DNA of 64,000 bases from Xylaria sp. FL1777 (taxonomy: Eukaryota; Ascomycota; Sordariomycetes; Xylariales; Xylariaceae): the NCBI GenBank assembly GCA_022578965.1, contig MU400586.1, forward strand, positions 1 to 64,000, given 5' to 3'. Shown here piece after piece: positions 24,088 through 37,240 of the stretch. A model generated the notes under the pieces. That model saw only the letters and a list, made by a program, of their open reading frames with translations, was not told where the DNA came from and did not search any database. How positions within the stretch are numbered: the stretch's first letter is position 1; each line of letters opens with the position of its first letter. The position numbers and the translations under genes are program-made.

Positions 24088-25547
24088 TGACCGAGTCACT
24101 GGTCCAGGACGATCTGTGTTTGACACGCAGCCCACGATTAGTCTTCCCTCCCAAAAAGATGGATATATGTCAATGGTCCAGAAGTAGCACACAGAGTGCG
24201 CTCAGTACTGAGTTGTTGTGTGTAACAGGAATAGTACTCACCATGGCCGTCCTGCGGTATGTTCAAGTCCACTAATCAAGGTGTGAGTTGTTGGCCAACA
24301 TCAAGTCATTTACCATCCATCTGCGACTTGTCGCGCTTGGAAGCTATCGACAACATAGGTACTTACTACCTGCTGTTGAGCCTTGTATTGTAGCCTAGTG
24401 GCGGCCTAGTAGCCTGGGGTCTGCTGCAGGTGGGGTGGTGTCAGACCCTGTGGCTGAAGACTAGGTACCTGGGTAGGTAGCGTGGCTGGTCACCTACCTC
24501 TCACTGCGCTGTATCCAAGGCTTGCTAGCCCTTATGATAGGCTATGCAGCTCTTCAGAGGGTCGATTTTCTAGGAGTAAATTAGCAAGCTCATATTGGCT
24601 GCTATATGCTTAGAATAGTAATATAAAAAATATGTTCCATGAATTAAAAATGATGCGTTGATCTTTTCACTGCAATGTAATACTTATACATGGGATTTAA
24701 AAGGTGGTGTATAAAGGAGAGCAGTTTTATGGTTGCTTTATGGTAGAAACCTAAGGGAAACAGATAACCCAGGTAGATCTCCAGAAATACCTATATGCCT
24801 CCCTTTCACTTAAGACTTTAGGTACTTACCTAGGTAGGTAGGTAGATTAGGTAGGTAGGCAACAGCTCTCTGTTAAAGGTAAGTAATTGCTTCCGTAAAA
24901 GTGGAACAACGAGAAGAATATCCGAGTCACGGTTGGCAAGAACAACGTTGTCCTAAAACTCTCGCTTTATAGGGTGAAGCAGGAAGGCGGCATCTGTTTG
25001 CTGTTCGGCAACAAAGAGCAGGCAGCCAACCGCTCAGGTTTCTGTGTTAACTGTTTCTCGGGGCAACAAACGGCAAGATGCATCTTCTAAGCGCTTGGAC
25101 AGTGAAAAGGAACGGCGAAATGGTACCCTAAGTAAGAGTAAACTATACCTAGACTGCACAAATCACTATTCACAGAATACACTTGGTAGCTTTGCTTTAA
25201 AAAAGATTCGTATATGAGCTGGAGCCTCTCTCTCAGCTAAACTCTTGGTGGATATATCTCGTAGCCCTTGATGGGAGCCGGCCATCAACGCAGAAATAAT
25301 GCCGTTAACACATACAAACAGGTACCTATACAAGAAGTAGCTAACCAGGATGGAAATGAGTGTATGCAGCTTCAACGCCCGACAAAAGCCTCGATCTCTA
25401 ACAAGAACGCCAAGACAACCGAGCAACCCATTTTCCGTCCCCCCCAGATTAGACACTATGAATATTCCCAGTATTATTCGTACAGCATCATACAACACGC
25501 CTCCTTCTTCGGTGGTGATCCCGATAGACATGAGAGCCCTTGTTTCT
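24088..25547. other. Intergenic, 1.5 kb
   Basis: The spacer contains the promoter of the chromodomain gene on its left and the 3' flank of the GMC-hydrolase gene on its right. It is rich in CCTAGGTA blocks (24463-24482, 24820-24860). A poorly supported frame at 25268-25588 is antisense to the 3' end of the neighbouring gene region and is not called. Confidence 0.5.
24820..24860. repeat. AGGTA tandem/palindrome block
   Basis: A run of TACTTACCTAGGTAGGTAGG followed by two further AGGTAGG units, the same motif family as the cluster upstream of COX6. Confidence 0.75.
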
Positions 25548-28500
25548 TCATTGAGCAAGGAGCTCGCCGGAATCGATCATCCTCTTGAATTCGTCATTGG
25601 GCTCCTTGAGCTTGACGCCCCCACGAACCACACGATCAACTTCCTCCAAGACGAATGGGTAGACGTCCTTCCAGGCGTTACGGCCCATCCAGCAGTCGAG
25701 GTGTCCGTAGTTGGGCACGACCCGACGGCGGTACTGGATACCGTCATCTTGGCGAGTGCTGAAGGTATCTGTGAGGATCTCGTAGGTACGTTCTGTGCTC
25801 TCGGGACTGAGAACGGCGTTGTCGCCGCCGACGAATAGTAGGAACGGGATGCCATGGAGCTTGCGGATGTTCTCCGGCGTATCGAGGCGCTCATATAAGG
25901 GACCGTTGGACATGACGTGTCCATCAAGGCCCTGTTTCATGAGCAGGTGCAGCAGTGTCATGTTAACACCGCCGAAGAAGCGGTCCATCTGTCGGTGCGT
26001 GGCCTCGTTGAGATTGCGGTGGTTCCAGCAGCGCCCGAACACGAGGGAGATCCGGTGGCAGCTCGCGTTGTTGCAAATCTCCTTGCGCTCGTCCGGCATG
26101 AACCGCAGCAACTCATTCAGCGTCTTCTGTATGTAGCTGTCGTCCACGCCCGTGCTGCAGCTGAACCAGTCGCCCGCGAAGAAACGGTACAGTCTGTCGG
26201 CCGGAATCGGCAGCGCCAAGATTTTGATCATATTCATACTGTTCCAGATTGGGTTCATGAATACCTGGCTACATGTCACGCCCTTTATCCACTTCGCTGG
26301 AATGGTGCCGTCGAGCAGTCCCGTCGAGAATGCCACGCTGCCCATGCAATGTGCGATGGTATAAATCGCTTCAGGCTCTTTCATGTCGCCTTCCTTCTCG
26401 GATTCTGGATGAGTGGGATACTTTTTACGGATGAACTCGAGACACGCTCGGATATCAAGACGTGCGTCAAACGTGGTCCAGGAATTCTGGGCAACCATGA
26501 GCGCGCCGATGCGATGAACCGTGACGAACACACGATATCCAGCGCGTTGGAAGTAATTGACTGCGTTAAGACGAATCGTAGGCAGTGCAAAGATCTGGTG
26601 GTCAACAGAAGCACCAGGTATCATGAACAAGTTCTTGATTGGACCCGACGTGTTGGTTGGTTCCCACATGTGCAGGCTGGTGATGACGCCGTCGCTTGCC
26701 ATGATTTTGTATGACTTGGTGTGAGGCGAATGATTGATGAAGCATGAATATGATGGACTAGGATATTGTAATGGTGTGAGAGGCGCTAAGAATAGAGACA
26801 TGGATTTTCGCGTGAAGAAGGTCAAAAAATTGGCAACGCTCTTCATCTTGTCGAAGATACTACCACCTGTCGGGGCCAACGTGAGGATCTCGGAAAGGAA
26901 GTCTCGCGGTTGAATTCGCATAATGCCCTGAGCAATGACTTTACCCTTTAGATAGAAATCTTCTTCGTCATGTTTATCTCTTGACCCCTTCGGGGGTCGC
27001 TCCGTGATGGTGACGTAGAGCGTGCTCGTAGACCTCCAGAACTGCACTGGTGAGAGCGCAACAGAAGAATCGACTACCTTATAGCCGTGGAAATGCAGTC
27101 TCCGCTCATCTGTGCCGTACATGTCAAAATCGTAGGTAAGATTTCGAGTCCCGGGCGCTTTGGTATCAACCAGGAACAGATTGAAATTTCCTCGTCGAAC
27201 CATAAACGGGGATCCCTCAATTGTTGGGCAAGAAAATGTTCCCGTCAAGTTTGCCGAGTGTTTCGGATCGTTGACAACAGACCTTGTATTAAAGGCCTGC
27301 ACACTAAGGAAGAAGCGTGCTGTCTCGCACATAGATTTCGCAGTCCTAGCTGCCAGTTCGTAGTCGTCAATAGTATCTCTAAGCTTGCCATTATCGTTCT
27401 TGTGGAGGCGGTGGATATGGCCAGACATGACCTCAGTAAAGCCAAAGCCGCCATCTTTTAGGCGGCGGGCAGACGTGATCGACTTGTGCGCATGGTAGAT
27501 CCCTTCTTCTTCCTCTCTCTCGTCCAGCTGCGCCTGCCGCTTCTCATGACAGTGTTTTCGTCGATACTTTGGGTGTTTAGGAGAACCAAACAGATCTAGT
27601 ACTTCATTCTTCTCGGTGCTGATGTTCAGTTCCTTCCTCTCCGCGTACAAGTCTAACGAGCGTTCTGCCAAGGCGGTGATGGTTGCAAATGGGTTCGCTC
27701 CCAAGGAAGTTGGAATAACTGCACCGTCTGTGACAATTAGACCCTTGTGCGTCTCCTTGCCGTCTCCCTTGAATACTTCACCAGCATGATTCGTCACCCC
27801 TGTATTTCCATTATTTGCCATACATGCACCACTATGTTTGCGTCAGTCAAATGTAAGAGAGATTGATGTTCAGAACAGAACACTTACCCAATAGGGTGGA
27901 CTGTAATTTGTTGTTGGCCCATAAGAGAATAAAAGGGATTCTGCACAAATGTTCCTCCGACAGCCCGAGTCGCCTTCTCAAGGATCCGGTTCAAGTACTT
28001 GACATGATCACTGCGGCCAACACCGATGAATTCAAGCACTGGCTTGTCCTCTTTCAGCGTCAAATAGGCTTGGTTGCCTATTACCCATTAGATTAGCATC
28101 GGGGAATAGGGTAGGATGGCGACCAAGACAACTTACTATCATGAGACATAATGAGATAAACTTGCGTCCTCTCGAGAGCACCTTTTCGGAAATACGGTCC
28201 TAGGAAAAAACTGCCAGCGCGGGCGAGATTCCCCTTGACCTTATCAATAAGAGACTCTCCTGGTGTGTCAATGCTGCCAGGCATAAAATCCAGGAGAGCT
28301 TGCATGAAAGGTACAAGTGCCCCCGGAATAGTGCCCTCCTCGATAACATATCCATTTAGGGGATTATCATGGCCTTTCCTATTGTCGATGATACCGGTAA
28401 TGCAAGGCCCAATTGGGTGATATGGTGACGGGAATGGTCGGCCCATAGCATTGACCTCGTGGTCCGTATTATATCTAGAAAATGTTAGAGGGCGTTCGGA

Positions 28501-29993
28501 AGGTATTGGAAGCAGGCGCATCTTACCCGAAGGCCAACATATCACCATTTCCACTCATGTTCTGGCCAACCCTCTCACTCATCTTCAAGCCCATCTGTTT
28601 GCTCCGAAGTAGGATTTCGGTTGTGCCAATAGCGCCGGCACCGAGAAATACAGCCTCTCTTGCCCGAACCCACATTAAGTCTTCATGGAAGTTGGCTTTG
28701 AAGTGACCGCGATTTCCTCCATGCCAAGCGAAGTAGACGATATAACCGTCGCCATCAGAAGCCTCTGTGATATACCGTACCTCTGATTCGCAGAACATAT
28801 CCGCACCCCAGTTCCAAGCGTCGGCCAGGTAGGTAACAAGTGTGGTGTTCTTCGAGCCATCGTTCAAGCCAGTAAGATCTTGGCCAGTAGAAGCAGATGC
28901 AGACATCTCAACGCCGCAGCTATTGGGTCCGTTGCGGAATCGTGTCGTCTGCTTCACTCGACCGAACTTCTCTGTCATGTTGAGATATTGTGCTTGCTTC
29001 TTGAGAAGTTCGAGCTTCGGTAGGTTGTGCCAGTCTCTCGGGTACTCCTCAGGTTCGAGAACCTCTGCAGCCTTTTCGTAGTCTAACCAGGTAAAATGTC
29101 AATCTACTAACCGAACATGTTGCGCCACGAACTCCGTCAAATGGGGTTCCAGGGGAGATTAGGACGGCTACTCACATTTCTTTAAGCAGTCTGGGTGTTT
29201 TCTGATCTCATCGGGCCATTGTTCCAGTTTGAGTGCTTCCTCATCGGCCTCTAGGAAGACATTGGCGTTTATTAAACTTGTTCCACCAAGTCCTGTCAAA
29301 TGTATAAGCTATAGATGCGGTACAATATGAGGAACATAACAACTTACCATTACCGACTACTGCGTTTTGACCATTGCCAAAAATGAGGTGGTACATGCCG
29401 GTCGGATCTCCGCCATGAACAATCTTCTTGGGTAACCATGGCGGCGCAATTTCACCCGAATAATGTAGTTGGTCGAGAGCATCACCCGTGCCGCTCGGAA
29501 ACTCACCAGGCCAACGCTCTTTGCCACGCTCTAGAAGACAGACATTCTTGCCCGCGCGAGCCATGCGCGAGGCGGCAACACCACCGCCATACCCGGATCC
29601 AATGACAACGCAGTCATAGACATGTCGCATTAGTTCCATTGGCTTTGAGATCCTCGGGAAGGTTGCTGACTTGGGATCATCGGCCCAGGTCCGCATGTGC
29701 GCGAAGGGGCGGGATCGTGGTCCGCTGGCTTCGTACTCGTGAGAGTCATGATCATCAGTAACATAAGAGGCCGCATGGCTGCCGCCATTCGAAGAACCTT
29801 GGCTTGACGGGCGAGTATGCCCATTGACTTGCCCAGGCCATGTTTCTGACCGGCCATTCAAGCCGTTCAAGCCGTTGACTCTCTTATGGATGCCATTAAC
29901 GGTCTCGGCGCCGTGTCCGTTGCTAAAATCTGTTCCAGTTGACTGCGCCGCTTCCATGCTGACATCTATATCGTTGGAGATAGTTGCTGGCAT
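25548..29993 (-). CDS. GMC oxidoreductase (cholesterol-oxidase type) fused to an alpha/beta-hydrolase
   Basis: Six exons (29993-29348, 29292-29176, 29082-28527, 28474-28137, 28077-27888, 27831-25548) give 1376 residues; all introns are GT..AG and the frame closes. After an Asn/Gly-rich leader, residues ~126-155 carry the FAD-binding motif (GSGYGGGVAASRMARAGKNV). GLGGTSLINANVFLE spans the first junction, as in cholesterol-oxidase-type GMC flavoproteins. The C-terminal catalytic pair is His613 (VHPIGGACM) and Asn662 (LGANPFATITALAER). A linker of ~300 residues leads to a second domain (residues ~990-1376) with GASVDHQIFA, a nucleophile elbow AHCMGS (Cys1112 where Ser is usual), an acid turn GGDNAV and a His turn NYGHLD. 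Oxidation of a sterol or other alcohol coupled to ester handling is inference; the substrate is unknown. No signal peptide is obvious. Confidence 0.88.
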
Positions 29994-32900
29994 GGTCTCG
30001 GCCTGACCCGTGTCCGGGGACTTGAGCCCAAAAAGCCGGTAGTATACAGCAGGACGGCAGGATCAAGATAAAAGAAGAGTGATCTTAGTATCCCCGTAGA
30101 GAATAGATGGCAAGAAGCCTTTGAAGAGAAGATGAGACAAGACCGGATAAAGGTAGCAAGGTATATGTGTATAAAGAGCGAGACTGTCTTGGACTCAATG
30201 ACACCAAGGCCACTGACGTCGGCAGGATTCTCACTTCATATATACGACTCGAGACGTTACAGGAGGGATTCGTAGTCTGCCTTGGGAACGGGGTGTACCA
30301 CCTCGACGGGTCACCATCGGGGCAATATAGTGTCTGACTTGGTAACAAGAGACGACAGGGCTCATCCGACAGGAACAGCCCTACGCATACGCTCCATACG
30401 CTACCACCACCCCTTGTTCCCTAGGCCCCCCGGACTGCGCCCGAACGAGATTAGAGGTTGGGGACCATGTTCGTTCTTGCAGCTAGTTATGGAGGCGCCG
30501 TGGCATTGCTAAGCGTTGCCGGGGGGGGCCGACATTACTGCGTACACTAGGTACACTAGGTATATTAGGGCGGTAGAGTGGTAGCGTACAGTAGGCTGAG
30601 CCGAGCGGTTGTTGATATCATGAAGACCAATTCACGGACGTAATGGGCATAATGGGCAGATCTCCGCATGTTTACCCGAATTGGCTCTGGGTGTCAACTC
30701 CTATTGCGACGTAGATGATGCAGCAGGGATCCTTCAGGCATTTAATCTTTGTCTATACCCATCACCATGATTCGTAGCATACATACCGCGCGCAGATAAT
30801 ACTGGTGAAATAGCCTAGGCAAGTCCATATTCGTTCGCATGGGCACAAATCAAAAAACCGTGGTGACGGATCAGCTTACCTAAAATGACTTGATGTCCGA
30901 AGCGTCGAACCATTCTAGTAAGTATGCAGTAGATGCAGTAGGCAAATTGTACGAAGACCCAATTAAGAAACACGGTACATTGTAATTGGTTGGTTGCGTT
31001 ACGCGACAGCTCCTCCACCAGCATGTGATTGGCGATAATTATTGATTCTATACTACACTACGCACTACGCAGTAGGTACATAGGTATAGATGTGTTTTCA
31101 GGTAGAGCACAACATACTGTATGCGTATGTAGTGTACCTAAGTACTATTCTGCGGCACTGCAGCTCCTAAATTACTTAGTGCTGATGACATTCTTTTAGT
31201 TTTATTCATTCGGCATCCCCAGTATAGGAGTAAGGTCCAAGGAGATACATACTCCACTATGCCGCAGTGCTATATAATATATCTACTTAAGTAGATACGT
31301 AATGACGTTTCTGTTCCATTGCTCGTTTTTGTCGGTTGTCAAGCTACCTTCAGATACTCGTGGATACAAGGGAATCCTTCGACACAATCCATTGGACCAT
31401 ACAGAGTGCATACAATACATCTCTACACAGATCAATAAGATAGTAAATAGGAGTAGGTATCGTGTCTCGCAACCAGATAGGTAGATCTCTTTCGGTTCGC
31501 TTACTGGTAGTGCTGAGCTGATATCCCTAGGCAGCTGAAAAAATGGAGTCGTTGGAGAACAAGAGAGAGATAGGCTATCATTGGCTGATGAACGACTCCA
31601 AGTCTGAGCTGATATTATAAGCGGCCAAATTTAGAGTCAGCCCATCAAAAGATGAACACCAAAATAGCATAGACTAACCCGAAACGACCAGGAACCTTTG
31701 TACAGTATCTATACTGCGTAGTATGAATACCATAATCTCATCCAAACAACTCGATACCTATTCGAGATCAGAGGCTCATCGACCTCATCTGTCTTGGCTT
31801 TTCGCTTCTAAACCAAACAAAGTCCTGTTCACTATAGATGATACATAATACTACTGAGCATGTGTTATCAAGCGCCTCACATTATCACCTTGATTGGTGC
31901 CGTCATGCCATACACTATTAAAGACAATTCTCCGAGTACACACATAGAGGCATCACAATGCAGGGTCCCACAACTAAGATGATTATAAGTCGGGCCCAAA
32001 ATTAGAATAGCAACGGCGATAAGGCTGAGCCGTTAGAAAGATGTACAGATTGCACTGCTCATCAGACGAATTGCCGTGAAACAAAGTTTATCCAAGGTAG
32101 CCAAAACATGAAGGATTCCCCCGGGAGACCGTCATGGAGGCGACGAATCCTTTTCGCCTATTGTTTCCGAGAGACGACAAGTACCATGCTTCTCTTCCTT
32201 ACGTGCCCCTCTAGCGTAGCATATCCCATCATCCTGCCGAACCAACCGACGCTGGATACACTACTGTATACTATAAGTATACCGAGTCCTATACTAACTA
32301 TACTATATCCTAACGGCCCGACCCCAGGAACGAAAAGGCTATGTCGTCGGGAGCTAAAGTTGCGGCACCTATCATAGCGCTGCTAGTACACTGCACCAGA
32401 ATAACCGTTTAACATTCACCCTATCGCGCTCAGATATCGGTTATTAATAAACCAGATCGAAACTGCACAACTCCAAGACCTACAGTAGGTACCTACTACT
32501 ACCAATCTCTGGGCTGTGCTATGCAATGCGCTATGCAGAGTTACCGGGTCTCCAAATTTAAGCATGTAGCAGCGGCAGTTCCCCCAAAACGGCTGCGGTT
32601 GCATCGACAACAACCCCAAATCGGGATGATGATGGAGGGGAAGAGGGGGGACGTCAGGTGTCAACCGGCTTGTGCAATTGCTTAGTTCCTCGCAGGCCTC
32701 CCCAACTTGAGGCTGGAAGACGGCTGCTGTACTGCGTATGCAACAATGACTACCTGCTCCTACAGTCAGTTGTGTTACCGGTGATCTGCTGTTTCTCTAA
32801 GCGCCCGCGTGGTGGTAGCATGGACGGGATACTGTATTCCATCTACGCATATGTAAATAGCTTGCTCACTTAGTAATCACTATGTTTAGACGAGCTGAAA

Positions 32901-35425
32901 CGTATATTGATTACATGTCGCGCATTGTACGTCACCTTGTCGCGCCGATCGTTCGCCTCGCGCGGCATTGGGATTTAATAATAATAAAACAGGAGAGGGA
33001 GCTGTCTTCGGCATGTACGAGGAAACCCGGGAGCCAGAGGCGCGCCGTGGTGTCGACGCCGCGGCTGAATCTCCCATCGGCACAGTGACCGGAACGTCCG
33101 TCCTGCGTGGTGGCATCGGCCGAGTTACGAGCGCTCAAGAAAAAACCGATATCGTGTGCACAGCCTTGCATACAGTACGATCGCGGGGCCCAGGGGCGAG
33201 GATTACTATATGACATTGTGCCTGTCTGCAGTGCTACAGCGTCGCTGTGCGAAGGTGAATGTCACACGGATATTAGCACCCTGTTATATCGAGGGGTCTC
33301 GCGCATCGTCCGCATTGTACTTACTTACACTATTCCAATATGAGACTATTCTTGGGCTGCACACGAGACTTGCCAGGAGAAGCTCGCGCTCGCACTCGCA
33401 CACAGGAAAGGTACAGGTGAGACGTTGACTCAGATCTTCCATGGCCTCGGATTAGGGTGTCTCACATTCCCCTTTCTCTGTGAGCGGCCCCCGAGACATC
33501 GCCGTGCACCCATTGGCTCCCTCCTCCCTCCCTCCACACCGATATTCTCGCGAGAATATCGCGAGATGATGCTTCGGTGTAAAGGTGTGTGCATGCGTGT
33601 ATCATAATCCGAACATGCGGCCGGAAACCCCCTGCATTTCCAAGGTGAGACTACTACTACGTAACATTACTCATTGGGGGACTTTGATCTTTAGTCAGTA
33701 TCATGAGATTTTTCATCAATACCCGGCGCTTCCATCCCAAAATGATACCTTCGCCGATCGAGGATCTAGGACATACATCTCAGGACCGTCGCCAAGCGTC
33801 AGTCAGCTAATACGCGAGATACGCTATGGTATCTCGGGGAGAGCCAATGAGAAACAATATCCTACATGCGACAGGTCGATTATCAAACAAGAGGTCCATA
33901 TATCGTTTCTACAAAATAAGCGCTTCGCGCGCGGACCGTTTATCTCTTACATATACGTGACGATGCCTGCATATATACAATACACTACATAAAATTCTCC
34001 CGGCCCCTATTTTGGGACTTTCCTCGATCAACCCCATCGGTAGATCTATGAGATAACTACCCTGTTGAGCAACGCCTCATGGCGTTCTCTACCAACCTCG
34101 TAATAGGGAATCGCCATTCCATTGGACCGCCGCACCCTAAGAAGAGGCATTCCAATACCTGTCGACTAGGCATCGTCCTCCCATCACGAGGCGGCGTGCA
34201 TAAGTGCCAGTGACCAACGACAGGCAAACAATATCCCAACTGCGCCCATATCGAAATTGGCGGTGCATATCACCCCCGGACCCCGGGGGAATCGATATCA
34301 CATGCTCGGTAACACGATCGGTAACAAGATCCGGCCCATGTAGATTGGAGCAACGCCTGCGGCGTCGACGACTGTGTCATGTGGTGGTGGTGGTGCTGGG
34401 GATGGGCGAAGTGCCTAATGCTACGCCGTCCAAGTGCAGGCAGGTAGGTAGGTGGTTGGCTACCCTACGCTACACCGTTGTCGATTACTGGCCGCGCAAG
34501 CGTGGCGTCTAGTCGATGTTGTCACGGTAGGAACCTTGACATGCTTTCTGATCCTTTCAAGGCTTCGACTCCTCTCTCTGTTCACAGCATATCGTACTAC
34601 GAACAGTCTTTGCCTCGAGGCCTCTAGCTATTTCAAGGATCTGCATGATCCTAACTATATCACAGCACTAGACATTGATATCACGAGCTAGTCCGGGAAC
34701 GAATGCCTTCCTACACCTCTTCGGGAAGAATTCAGAATTAAACCCGTGGAAACACTCCCACTACGACCCCCTTAACTAACCTCCATATCGAGAGAAGCTA
34801 GGAGGTGTGGCAGAGCTCAAATGTCTCCAACCAGGTAAAATGGGGATTGGGATGGCATCCCACGTCTCTCGAGCACTGTATGTATAGGACTTTTAGTACA
34901 TCAGTGAGTGCAAGCAAGAGTAGTAGTAGAAATCCGTCCCGTTCCCATAGGGTCACAATCACATCAGAGCCTACTCTCCCACAGGCATACCGGGGAGCCA
35001 GCAACGCTGAAATAAACGCTAATACATGAAAGCTCGCAAGAAAATAAGCATTGAACCAAGTGGACCTTTATATCAAAAGGCTATGAGCTTCCTACAGCAG
35101 CTAGTTGTATATTCCAGGTCTCTACCTAACTAGACAACAAAATAACGTAGCCAAGCAAAAGAGCAGGCAAAGATAGACACACATACGAATTATATAGCAG
35201 TGTTTTTTGTTTCAGCATAAAGTCATTTTTCATTTCATAGTCATAGCACCTATCCCCTCCCAAACGCCGAACGGCCATTGCCAAGCAAGTTGAAGTTGTA
35301 CACCAAACAGGTCCCACTCCACGAAATCTAAAACAGCAACATCAAAAGTCCTTTTCCCCCTTTCCCCTTTCTCCAAAGTCATTCTTTCATCGAATCCCCT
35401 CCCTTTTTTGTTTGAGAAACCCCCC
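29994..35425. other. Gene-free stretch, 5.4 kb
   Basis: This is the longest region without a supportable gene. Many frames of 60-135 codons occur but none resembles a family, and they overlap in all frames. It contains four copies of the TACGCAGTA 9-mer (30536, 31066, 31712, 32730), a 22-base perfect palindrome at 33540-33561, and several CTAGGTA fragments. No transposon protein, long terminal repeat or RNA gene was seen. Decayed repeat DNA is a reasonable guess. The right ~200 bases are the 3' flank of glutamate dehydrogenase. Confidence 0.6.
33540..33561. repeat. 22-base perfect palindrome
   Basis: CGATATTCTCG is followed directly by its reverse complement, with no spacer. A further CGCGAGA copy follows at once. 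It is in gene-free DNA, far from any start codon. Confidence 0.85.

Positions 35426-37240
<1,815 letters not shown>

Noticed and set aside
25917..26714. Plus-strand frame of 265 codons opposite the hydrolase domain
   Set aside because: It lies entirely antisense to a recognisable alpha/beta-hydrolase exon and has no family likeness.
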